Origin: Allacma fusca
Taxonomy: Eukaryota; Arthropoda; Collembola; Symphypleona; Sminthuridae
Assembly: GCA_947179485.1 (NCBI GenBank)
Contig: OX359245.1
Coordinates: 7,483,001-7,547,000 of the forward strand
Length of the DNA stretch: 64,000 nt
Reading direction: 5' to 3'
A model generated the notes under the pieces. It was not told the origin of the DNA and did not search any database. It saw nothing but the letters and a program-made list of their open reading frames with translations. Positions within the stretch are counted from its first letter, which is position 1. The number at the start of each line of letters is the position of its first letter. This document shows, one piece after another, positions 51,684-62,828 of this stretch. A program made the position numbers and the translations under genes.

Positions 51684-54116
51684 TCAGGATCTTAGTTTAT
51701 AGGCTGGTATCTGGGTAAAGTCACGTCCAAGAAGGAGGCTAGCAATATTTCTAATTCCTACATTGTTTAGGAATTGGTACTCAGCAGTAGTTACATAATG
51801 TAGCACACTCAAATATTCCATTTGTTCTGGGGTTATTTTGGTTATAATTAGTTTTGTGACTCGTAGATAACTCATTAATTGCTTATAATATGGGATTTGA
51901 TCTTGACACTCTCCCTTTTCAAAGAATTTTGAGATTCTATTTGCCATCTCCTGACAGAAGTAGGAGTTAACATGGCCCTTGTGAACGGCAATTGCTTGTC
52001 TTATGCGGAATGTCATTAGTGTTGCTTTAGGGTTTTTGACATTAAGGCCCCCATGTTCTGGTCTTGCATACACGTAGAATCTTTTAACCCATGATTTGCC
52101 TGCTTTCCAAAGATAATTTTCGACCCTTTCGGTGACTTTGCAAAGAAATTCCTCTGGAGGGTCTAAAACTTTTAGCTGGAACCACAGTGTTGGAAGTATA
52201 TATGTGTTAAGAATTTTCACTTTTAGCATTATATTTGCGTTAGGAACTTTGCTGTCATAGAATTCCAATTTTGACATGAATTTGGTCCAAAGCTCTTCCC
52301 AATTTTTTTGTGTATAGTTCCCGTTACCTAGAAATATACCAAGTATTTTTATTCCGGAAGTGATGATGGGGAAGTTACAGGTGACGATCCTAGATATCCA
52401 CAACCCTAGTAAGAGACAGCTACACTTGCTTCGATTTAGTTTACCCCCGGAGTGCTTAAAATATGTTGCCAGTTCTACCTCAAGTATTTTAAATTGTTCA
52501 TCTTTACTTATGAATATATGCGTATCATCCGCATATGCTGATAAATAAGTCGATTGCATTAAATTATAGGGCGCAGGTGCTACTTCAGCCATCTTTGTAT
52601 TGATTCGTTTTAAAAGAATTTCACTTGTTAGAATAAATAGGAGGCTCGCTATTGGGTCACCTTGTTTGATTCCTCTGTGAACTGGTATCATTGATGTCAG
52701 CACTGTACCAATTTTTATTGATATTAAATTCTGTTTGTACAGTGTTTCAATACACGTAATAATAATTTGTGGAAAGTTAAAGCTTTTCAAACTGGCATAG
52801 AGAAATTCGCGATTTATATTGTCAAAGGCACTCTCTTGATCCAGGGACACAATTGCTCCTTCCCGAATATCTCGCGTTGCGTCCCGAAGGACGTTCAAGT
52901 TATCGTAGATAGATCTGTTAGGAACATTGCATGTTTGATAGCATCCAATAATGCTCCCTATTACTGAACTAATGCGCTCTTTCACAACTATTGCTATAAT
53001 TTTGTAATCAGTATTACATAAGCTGATTGGGCGATAGTTTTTGAGGCAGGATGGGTCGCCTTTCTTGTGTATAAGGGTAATTATTCCAGTACGCAATGAG
53101 AGAGGAAGTTCATTTTGATTCATACTCATGTTGAAAAGCCACAAAATTATGTCTGTATATTGATTAGCAAAATATTTATAAAACTCCGATGTCAACCCAT
53201 CTGAACCTGGTGATTTGTTGTGTTGTAGTTTTTGGATGGCTTCATTAAATTCGGTTTTACAAAAGTTACTTTCTAATATAGCCCTTTGTTCATCAGAGAT
53301 TTTTGGGAGTTCATTTAAATATAAATCGTGTGTAGCGTTAAGATTATTGTGTGCTGCGAACTTGTTACTAAAGAAAGTATGTACGTATGTCAGTTGATCT
53401 TGTCTAGACATCCCAGACAGGGCCGTTTCAATGTCTATTGTATTCTTAGCATTGGGAAGTTTACACAATTGTTCACTATTAGACGCTGCGGCTAAATGAG
53501 CTACCATTTCATTAAAATGTTCACATGTATTGTTGCCAACATAGTCTTGTGATTCAGCCATGCGTTGAAATTTCCTAAGCTCAACACAACGCTGATTATT
53601 GATTAGTTGTTGCACACACATTGCACTTGCCTGAATTTCCTTTTTAAGTATTTCATAGTCTGTTATCTTCTTGTTTGAGTTATTGAGAAACGATTGCAGT
53701 AACTGGTCAGTTTGATACACAAACATTTTATTCTGCAGAAGTTCATTATTAAAGCGCCACAGCATATTATGTTTCTTTTTGGTGATTTGAATTTGTAGCT
53801 CTACAAGAGAATGGTCACTGAAAGAAGGGTATGTGTTGCAGGATATGAGTGAGTTCAGAAGCTGATTACATATATAGAAACGATCGAGACGGGCTTTGGG
53901 TTTGTGTTTGAGGGTACCTGTATGTGTCATTGTTTTGCCATCTGGGAAGAGATATCTATACGCATCATGAAATATATAGTTATTAAATAGGGCTGGCATG
54001 TTTCTTTGGAGTTTAGTTCGACCTTCTTTAGAGTTTATCCTATCTTTTGTAGCATCATCTACATAATTCCAGTCACCCGTGAGCACTATATTATCTATTA
54101 TCTTACTTGTAACAAA
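51684..54116 (-). pseudogene. LINE ORF2: endonuclease C-terminus and reverse transcriptase
   Basis: Open for about 810 codons within the element; the reading continues about 16 codons into array DNA (to 54164), so the apparent N-terminus is not the element's own. Visible in order: end of an AP-type endonuclease (TGDWNYVD near the start; SFSDHSLVELQ near residue 115), then reverse transcriptase with KSPGSDGLTSEFYK, NYRPISLCNTDYKIIA, SLDQESAFDNINREF, GIKQGDPIASLLF and the catalytic AYADDTHIF (about 52522-52536). YRPISL...DYKI with QTC..P.RSI fits the L1/Tx1 group. It ends at a TGA near 51686 just before the frame change. It would reverse-transcribe its own RNA if full length; here it is dead through 5' truncation. 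Confidence 0.95.
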
Positions 54117-55699
54117 AAAAATGCATAAATGTAGCAATAGAAGCATCTGAGCTAGTGTCCACACTTCAAATTGTAAATATAAAAAGGAGCATCAAATTTT
54201 TGTCCTTCATAATTCAATATTTTTGTAAAAATTAATCTTCAAGTTTGGACATTTTCGACCAAATGATATAACTCTGCAACACTTTTTTCACCAATATATA
54301 ACGAAACTCGATGAGTTGATGAGGTACTAAAATTGCTGATACACTATTAAGCAAGAGCGTTAAAACGACAGGTCTACATTTTTTTAAATTGCCTTCATTG
54401 ACCCAGGTTAAGTTAGTTTTAAAATCGCGGGGTTCAGAACGTGATGGAAATTCGAAGTTTTTTAGAATTTCAAATTCTTCATTTTGTTATTGTAATAAAA
54501 ATTTATTTGAGAAAACACTAACATTAAAAAAGCGCAGTTCTGATTTCTGTCTACCAAACATTTCAAATTGTTTTACCAAGTTCAATAAGTAAACGGAACG
54601 ATACTTGCTTAACATGACCTTACCAAATGACATCTGGTGTTCACCTCCGCGACAATATTTAGATATGTGCTAGATGAACATGATGTTATGTTGCCAGTTG
54701 TTTTTATACAAGTATTCATAGTCTGGACTTGTAAAAGTTGGAAGTCGATATTCATGCTAAGTGTATTGATGCTTTGACCTTAGCTCTTATCTTTAACTTT
54801 ATTTACGTAAAGGAGCCTCCTTGTCCAGTTCGCCTCGGAGCTCCTTTGTATTTACTGACCTGTATTTATCTTCTAAAAATAAGTTACCGCTCAGAAGAGC
54901 AATGTTTAATTGTAAGAAAAATAATGACCAGTGGCTTTGCATATCTGAACCTGTAACCTTCTTTCTACTAAATTTGTATTTAAATTGTAACTATTTTGAC
55001 TTCATTAAATTATTAATTTTGGTTCAACTAAAATCTTAATTCAGAGTGCTCATTAGTTATTTTCTCTCTTTTTCCCATCATTTCACAACTTCCCAAACTA
55101 AGGATCTATTCCACTAACATCACAGTCCGGTTGTCATCTCAGGGATTATTCACAGGGAATACGACAAAAAAGAAATAGGCGGCGTGAAACCGCATGGATT
55201 TTACAAATACTTCATTTCACTACCATTATGAACATTTTCAAAAAAATACGAAATTATTTTTCAAGGGGCGTCTACCATTGAGTTACTGGTATTTACGATC
55301 TCAATCTTCGCTTTCTCTTACTAGATATTTTTGTTAGTTTCCAAAACAGGGACCCAAATGAATTATGAAACAAAAATGATTTTTAAGGATTACCCAAATA
55401 TTTCCAACCAATTCTAGAAAAAATTTAATTCAAATTTGAAAAACTCCCGGGAGAATTAAATTTTCTGTTATCAATCGGGGAACTAATTTTACAGGATCCT
55501 AACACAGCATTGACCACAACTAACTGATCAGGAGGCTAGTTGAAAATGTCCGATTCTCTTTTGATTTAGCAAATCATTTTCCAGATTTTTCAAATTTTTT
55601 TCCATCCTTCTTAATCAAAATTTTCATCCTGCAAGGTCATTTTTTATATATATTTCTGCCTGGTAATTGTTTCTGATTTCCCAATGTATCGACACTAAA

Positions 55700-56640
55700 A
55701 CCATGCCCAAAAATCGAACCTAACATTTCCTTCAAGAATCCAGGTAACTCCAGTGGCTTCGGAATATTTGCAATGGGAAATATGTATAGAGATATCGCCA
55801 TAAGAGTCGTAATGACAAAATGATTCTACTTTCATACCTGAATCTATATCAAGGACATTCTTGCTTGACTAGCGACAGCATTAAAATTTTGAAAACATGG
55901 TCTTGAAGTACCGCATGATGACAATTTATTGACAGAGCGTTCGAAATCTCTTCTAGATACACACACGACTAGTCGAATAACATTTTAATTGGCGTCTAAA
56001 TTGATTACGTTTATATTATTCGCCATTCCCTGCTACGTATTTTTGTAACATTATTCAAAACATGGTATTATAAATGTATGTAGATATCTATGAGCCTAAG
56101 GAAATTTTAATGAAATGAATTTTAACAAACGGTTTTTTATTTGAAAACATTCTCGTTTTTCGTTATTAAAATTTATTGTAATTTCCAAATATATCGTGTA
56201 AAATAATTGCGCATCGGAAATGTGTCGAAAGGGATTTATATTTATGAAGCGCAATGATCTAAATCTATAGATGGCATCGTTTGTTTTACTAATCCTAGAG
56301 CTGTTTACATAAAAAATCTATTATACCCGAGGGGATAATATCATTGTCCTCCGTTGGGATTTAAATGAGCAAAACTTTGTAACTTTATAACAGTATTTTC
56401 AGAACAAAATTTGCTAGTAATAATAATAATAAGTATTTTAACCAAATGGGAAATTTTAATGTGGAACGTTTTTCACTCCTGAAATCCTAATAATTTCCTC
56501 AAGGATTTTTTTATAGAAAAGCGGGTTTCCATTCTATGTCAGAATAAGAACAACATAATTGTTAACGTACAACTCATGTTTCAATGAATGTGTTCACTTT
56601 GATAGATAAGAGGACATTTTAAATCTTTACACACAATTAT
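55700..56640 (+). repeat. Array block copy C
   Basis: Third copy of the block described at 15.7 kb, with ATTGGCGTCTAAATTGATTACG as core (55988), TATTCAAAACATGG after a T-rich tract, and ATACCCGAGGGGATAATA at about 56323. It is cut at its right by the Harbinger-like element. Confidence 0.8.
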
Positions 56641-56667
56641 TGTTTAAAAATACTCTAAAATATCCAG

Positions 56668-58017
56668 GGGGGTTATTCTCGAAAGACTTACGATCGTAAC
56701 TTCAGTCGCAACTCTCGAGTTACGATAGTTGGAATTCTCAAAACATTTTGAAAATCGCAAGTTCTCAGAAAATCGCAAAAGTTGTCGTAACTTTACGACA
56801 ACTAAATAGCAGTCGTAGGTACTTACGATCAAGCATTCTTTATATGGCGGGGTTCATTTGAAAACCCCTCCACACCCCCTCCACGTGGAGGGGAAGTGGA
56901 GGGGTTATGTATTTGAAGGGAAGTGGAGGGGTTATGTATTTGAAGGGAAGTGGAGGGGTTATGTATTTGAAGGGAAGTGTAGGGGAAGTGGAGGGGTTAT
57001 GTATTCAAAGGGGAAGTGGAGGGGTTATGTATTCAAAGGGGAAGTGGAGGGGTTATGTATTCAAAGGGGAAGTTGAGGGGCTATGTATTCGAAGGGAAGT
57101 GGAGGGGTTATGTATTTGAAGGGGAAGTGGAGGGGATATGTATTCGAAGGGGAAGTAGAGGGGTTATGTATTCGAAGGGGAAGTGGAGGGGTTATGTATT
57201 CGAAGGGAAGTGGAGGGGTTATGTATTCGAAGGGGAAGTGGAGGGGTTATGTATTCGAAGGGAAGTGGAGGGGTTATGCATTTGAAGGGAAGTGGAGGGG
57301 TTATGTATTTGAAGGGAAGTGTAGGGGAAGTGGAGGGGTTATGTATTTGAAGGGAAGTGGAGGGGTTATGTATTTGAAGGGAAGTGTAGGGGAAGTGGAG
57401 GGGTTATGTATTTGAAGGGAAGTGGAGGGGTTATGTATTCGAAGGGGAAGAGGAGGGGTTATGTATTCGAAGGGAAGTGGAGGGGTTATGTATTCGAAGG
57501 GAAGTGGAGGGGTTATGTATTTGAAGGGAAGTGGAGAGGAAGTGGAGGGATTATGTATTCGAAGGGAAGTGGAGGGGTTATGTATTTGAAGGGAAGTGGA
57601 GGGGAAGTGGAGGGGAAGTGGAGGGGAAGTGGAGGGGAAGTGGAGGGGAAGTGGAGGGGAAGTGGAGGGGAAGTGGAGGGTGCTCTGATAAATTCGTTTT
57701 TATATTTTTTGCCATTTGCACTCCTTAAACGTTGAATTGATTTGTAGAGAAAAACAATACGTGAAACTGATAGAAAGGACAAATGGGAAGAATTTTATGG
57801 CTTATTTGATGGCTTAAGTTTCGAAAATTTTGACAGCCAATCAGAGCGTCTGTTACATGCTTACGATTCGTAAATGTGATCATAGCTACGATATACTTGC
57901 GATCGTTTTTGAAAATATTAACATTTGAAAATCGTAGAGGCATCGTACGACACCTGTCGTAAGTACTTACGAAGTCGTAACTTGCGATATCGCAAATTCT
58001 GTTCGAGAATAACCCCC
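56668..58017. mobile_element. PIF/Harbinger-like MITE carrying a minisatellite
   Basis: Ends GGGGGTTATTCTCGAA at both termini (reversed on the right), flanked by CAG on both sides (56665-56667, 58018-58020), a 3-bp target duplication typical of Harbinger. Both ends are rich in CGTAAGT/ACTTACG words (TTACGATCGTAAC, GTCGTAAGTACTTACGAAGTCG). No transposase; most of the interior is the 56876-57680 minisatellite. Confidence 0.85.
56876..57680. repeat. Minisatellite of GAAGTGGAGGGG units
   Basis: About 800 bp. The main unit, 27-28 bp, is GAAGTGGAGGGGTTATGTAT plus TTGAAGG or TCGAAGGG. Some units are fused with an extra GAAGTGTAGGG. From about 57590 it turns into the bare 12-bp word GAAGTGGAGGGG repeated about seven to eight times. 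It is open in several frames on both strands, including a Pro/Ser-rich minus reading; I take these as artefacts of the repeat. Confidence 0.97.
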
Positions 58018-58020
58018 CAG

Positions 58021-58197
58021 GTTCGGAAATCAGCGGTAAGCTTCGGAAATCAGCGGTAAGCTTCGGAAATCAGCGGAAACCTTCAGAAATCAGCGGTAAG
58101 CTTCGGAAATCAGCGGTAAGCTTCGGAAATCAGCGGTAAGCTTCGGAAATCAGCGGTAAGCTTCGGAAATCAGCGGTAAGCTTCGGAAATCAGCGGT
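58021..58197. repeat. 20-bp minisatellite, nine copies
   Basis: Nine head-to-tail copies of CTTCGGAAATCAGCGGTAAG, the first starting GTTCGG, one ending GGAAAC and the last GGTGCT. The array begins at the very base after the Harbinger-like element's target duplication. No spacers, so it is not a CRISPR-like array. Confidence 0.95.
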
Positions 58198-58291
58198 GCT
58201 CTGACATGTGCTAAGTTATCAGGGTGCAGGATTGCAAACTGCGCATGTTGCTGTCCCCTAGCTGCGTACAATGTGCATCGCTTACTGGCAC

Positions 58292-58455
58292 CTGCGGATG
58301 TGGCAGTGTTTCATTGCGGCAGTTTGCTATTGCGGCAGTAGTTCGCGTGGCAGTGTGTCATTGTGGCAGTAGTCCAAGTGGCAGTTTTTTGTGGCAGTTG
58401 TACATGTGGCAGTTCTCCGCGTGGCAGTTGGGCTTGTGGCAGTTGTTGGGGTGGC
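58292..58455. repeat. Irregular TGGCAGT repeat
   Basis: About a dozen copies of TGGCAGT or TGCGGCAGT separated by 5-12 nt of varying sequence, giving a loose period of 12-18 bp. The open readings on both strands (up to 88 codons) follow from the repeat. Confidence 0.85.
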
Positions 58456-59469
58456 AATAGACCGGACACGATTTCACGATTACCTATTAGTACGCATCCG
58501 TTACTAAGTGCGTACATACATATGTGTATTATTTTGAGGCAACAGGGGTTCCTGAAAAGAAGGCCTTTGAAATTCAATCTGCTTTAATTATACAGAAACG
58601 CTTTTACAGAATTCCTTTCAAAAAAGAATAATTTTGGAGGAAAATTCGAACGGTTACTTTGAGAATTTTTTAGAAACATTTAATTCCTTCCTGTCCTATG
58701 ACTCAGCCTAGTAATTTTTCCCGATTTCCCTTGGTTTCTACAATACTCGAATGTTAATTGTATTCTTAGTGAGTGTGCCAAGTTTCAACCTTATCATTAT
58801 CCAATTTCAAAAAAAAAATCCAAAGTTGTAATCCAATTAAAACGTTTTCCCAAGAGGAATCCTTGTGTAAAACTACGGGGGGAATTTTTGAGGATAAGTA
58901 GGAATTAAGTAAAAATTCTCTGAAATCTAAAAATAAGTGCCGGAAACACGAACTTAACATTTTCTTCAAAAATCCAGATAACTTCAAAATCGTTTGAATA
59001 TTTTGAATGGGCATTATAAAATGACAGACATTGAGAAATGCTTAAGATTTTTTGATCAGAAACGGGATTGTCATTTTAAGTCCGAATCAGAAAAGAATAA
59101 TTGTTAACAGACTATTTTTTCAATAAATATGCCCACTTTGATAGGGTAAGGGGCTTTCAAATGTTTACACATAATCATTTTTTAAATGTGTCGTAAAAAT
59201 CTGGAATAATTAATGTTACTTTTAAAATGTGTTCGTATACAAGCAATGAATTAATTCAGCCAACAGACACTTATCAATTGTGCAGCCGCCATTCAGATAT
59301 GAAATAAATAACTGGCGTAGAAGCTTAGCCATTTAAAATGAATTTCCATTCAATGCTTATTCTCTATTCTCAATGACCATAATCACAGAAAAGTGTTAAA
59401 ATTTAAAAAAACGGTGGAATCGTGTCCTACCACTCAGCCTGATAATTGTTTATGATTTCTCTATGTATC

Positions 59470-60560
59470 AGCACTAAAAAATAATAGCAGAGCTTTCCAA
59501 AGAAGAGCTTATGTAAAACAAACTGGGGCGGGGGTTGAAAATTTCGAGAGCAGTAGAAATATAAATTCCAGTGAAACGCAAGTGGCTTCGAAATATTTGC
59601 AACGGGAAATATAAAGTGACCGCCTTTTAAAAAATTCATTCAATCGTAATGACAAAATGATTATCTTTTCATACTTGAATGCAGTCAAGGAATTTCTTAC
59701 TCGACTAGCGACAGCATTTTAATTTTGAAAAGATGTACTTGAAGTAAAACTTGATGAAAAAATTAATTACTCGATTTAACATATAATTTGAAATATAAGC
59801 TTATGGAATAAGCACACGTATATTACCAAGAACATTTCAAGTGGCGTGTAAGTTATTTACGTTCTTATTCCTCGTCAATCTCTGCTAAATTTTCATTACA
59901 GTATTCAAAACATGCGGTCCCATAAATGTATCGATGTGTGTAGATATCTACGAACCCAGAGAAATTGAAATGAAAAAATTTCAGATAAAATTTTTTATTT
60001 GAAAAAAAATCTCGTTTTTCGATAATAAAAATTATTTTAATTTTTAAATAGTTTTTGTAAAATTGCTCAACGGAAATATCTCTGTATGAATTTACATATA
60101 TTAAGCGCAATGATATAAATTTATAGGTGGCAGTGTCTTTTTAACAATTGTAGCACTTTTTACATAGAAATATTGCTATACCCGAGGGGATAATATCGCT
60201 GTCACCCGTGAGCAAACCTTTATTACTGTAATTTTTTACTGTTTACATTATGAGCTTATAATAGTATTTTCTGCTCAAAATTTGCTTGCGTTCATAATTA
60301 ATTATTGTAACCAAATGTGAACTTTACATCAGGAAACGTTTTTGACTCCTGTATCCTGAGAAATTCCTCACGAATTTTTTTTACAGGAAACGGGATTTTC
60401 ATTCTACGTCAAAATCAAAACAACATAATTGTTAACGCGCAAATAATTTTTCAATGAATGTTGTCACTTTGATAGATTTGTGGAGATTTTATAACTTTGC
60501 ATATAATTATTTTTTTAATGTTCTAAACTATTTAGAATTAGTAAAGTTCCTATGTGCTCA
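59470..60560 (+). repeat. Array block copy D
   Basis: Fourth copy of the 15.7-kb block and the closest to copy A: GCTTTCCAAAGAAGAGCTT, ATTTCGAGAGCAGTAGAAAT, the core AAGTGGCGTGTAAGTTA (59839), TTTTCATTACAG, TATTCAAAACATG and ATACCCGAGGGGATAATA (about 60180). The reading open in copy A is stopped here within nine codons. Confidence 0.85.
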
Positions 60561-61908
60561 CATAAACGAAACAAATTGGAATTGGTACCTACAACAAGTC
60601 CATTTTTGCTCAACATGAAATAAATAAATAACTGGCGTGGAAGCTTCCCTATTTCATTTCAATCAATTCTTTACCTCAATTCTCAATGAGGATAATCACT
60701 TCAAGGAAAGTCTACAATTGCGCTAAAAATTGCGATACAATTGCGCGACAGCATTCAAATTTTGAAAAGATGTATTTCAAGTAAAGCTTGATGAAAAAAA
60801 TAATTACTCGATTTTATAATTTGTATCATAAACTGTTGATTTGAGTACACCAATATTATGATGGACAATTCAATTGGTCAAGTTTCCCACTAACACAATC
60901 GGAAATGGAACAACGACATTTTAATCGAGTTTTAAAATAAAATTTTAAATACTATAATAATTACATTTCCTAAGTAAATTGTGATACCTGCAGGTAGTGC
61001 TGTAATTTGTCCTTTTAGTATTGTATTGTACTTTGGCGAAAAGTACAAAAGTAGTACAACTAAGATATTGTTTTGTACTCCGAGTTTTGTTTTTGTTTTG
61101 TACTTCTATCAGATTGTTTTTGTTTTTGTACAATCTGTATTGTATTGTTCTAAGGTTCTAGAAGACGCTAGAAATTTGCTAAAGTGATAGTTGTATCTGA
61201 GTTCAAGAGCACGTAGGAATTGATTTGTGCAATTTAGTTGTTTAAAAATTACGTAAAAGATCAAAAAACCAGTCATTGACGAATCTCCAATATAAAATGC
61301 ATTGAATCTGTTGACGGTCGAATTTTGAAGGGTGCAATTCTGTGGCACCAACCTATTTGTGAATAATCCCTGTAATAACCACATTGTAATTTCCAGAAGA
61401 ACATAATTTCATAAACAATATTCACTACCATTGCTTAAAATTAGAATGGATAGAGTAGACGCGTGGGCTCTGATATCTATATTTTCAATTGGCTCAGCCG
61501 TTGGCTTTTTCCACCTATTTCATCGATGTATAAATGTCCCCTATGCGTGGACTACATTTACAAATCGCATAGTTCGTTTGTTAGACTAGGTCTTTTGTCT
61601 TTGTTAGACACAGACTAGATTTATCCAGGTCAACATTTAAACCATACGGTTAGCCAATTTTATTGATCAGTACCGATTCATTGGTATCATATCTGATGCC
61701 ATTGAATTGTCATTAGCCAGTGTTGATTTAATTCGTGACCTTTTTCATGACGTCTTACTAATCCACATTAAATGTAACCTACAACAAGTACATCTTATCG
61801 GTGGCGTCTAATAATCAATATAATAATAATAATAATAGGGTTTTATTGGTTGATATAGTGGCCTCAGCCGTTACAACCTTTAATAATCAATATGGTAACA
61901 GTCAAAGT

Positions 61909-62285
61909 CATGCAACTATTAGTGACACAGTAAGGTCAATCTGAGATCATGTGACTATTAGTGACACAGTAAGGTCAATCTGAGGTCATGTGACTATTAG
62001 TGACACAGTAAGGTCAATCTAAGATCATGTGACTATTAGTGACACAGTAAGGTCAATCTGAGGTCATGTGACTATTAGTGACACAGTAAGGTCAATCTGA
62101 GGTCATGTGACTATTAGTGACACAGTAAGGTCAATCTGAGGTCATGTGACTATTAGTGACACAGTAAGGTCAATCTGAGGTCATGTGACTATTAGTGACA
62201 CAGTAAGGTCAATCTGAGGTCATGTGACTACTAGTGACACAGTAAGGTCAATCTGTCATGTGACTACTAGTGACACAGTAAGGTC
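61909..62285. repeat. 39-bp minisatellite, about nine to ten copies
   Basis: Unit built from GTGACTATTAGTGACACAGT plus AAGGTCAATCTGAGGTCAT, nearly uniform, with a shortened last unit (TCTGTCATGTGAC). It lies inside the 60995-63170 element. The inner word AAGGTCA..GAGGTCA looks like paired nuclear-receptor half-sites, probably by chance. Confidence 0.95.
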
Positions 62286-62456
62286 ATGTGACCTCAAATT
62301 GACCTTATTGGGTCACCAATAGTCTCATGACAGATTACGGTTTTAAGGGGCGCATGACCTATAATGAAACTTGGTGAGTAACTAGTAGTAAATCACCTAT
62401 GATTGACTTTATTGGCGCATTAATGGTCACATGACACTAGAATGACATACTCAATG

Positions 62457-62828
62457 CAGGGGTCGGATTTTTGTAGGAAGACGGGAAGATTCTTCCCAGG
62501 GAGAAAATATTTCTGGTAGGGAAAATCTCAAAGGGAAGGGATTTATTTTTACGAACAGGGATTTTTAAAATTGTTGACCTTTTTTTGGCAGGGATTTTCA
62601 AATTTGTTGACGTGTTTCAGGGAAATTTGTTAAGCAAACAGGGATTTTTGGCTTGATTAGCCTAATTTGGGAGAGGTTTTCACGTCTTGTAAGGGATTTT
62701 GAAAATAATTGACCTTTTTATCAGCAGGGATTTTTGAAATCGTTGAGGACCTACCAGCAGGGAGATAATAGTCAGTAGGGAAATTCAGAAATGATCTTCC
62801 AGGGAGATTTACAAAAATCCGACCCCTG
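62457..62828. mobile_element. hAT-type MITE nested in the 60995-63170 element
   Basis: Ends CAGGGGTCGGATTTTTGTA at both termini (reversed on the right), perfect 8-bp target duplication ACTCAATG at 62449-62456 and 62829-62836, 372 bp. The interior repeats AGGGATTTT(T) words many times. Non-coding. Confidence 0.95.

Larger units (their letters stand above)
50684..54116 (-). mobile_element. 5'-truncated LINE (L1/Tx1-like) retrotransposon
   Basis: Minus-strand non-LTR element with a 12-bp target duplication AAAAATGCATAA at 50672-50683 and 54117-54128; the flanks together restore a monomer like that at about 27730. The 3' end (left) finishes in an A-rich tail (AACAAAAAAAA on the minus strand). 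Truncation lies within the endonuclease, so the element cannot be autonomous. 3.4 kb. Confidence 0.96.

Noticed and set aside
57406-57782. Glycine-rich plus and proline/serine-rich minus readings
   Set aside because: Both come from the GAAGTGGAGGGG minisatellite; no independent coding evidence.
58021-58197. CRISPR-like array
   Set aside because: Units are contiguous with no unique spacers, and the window is eukaryotic.
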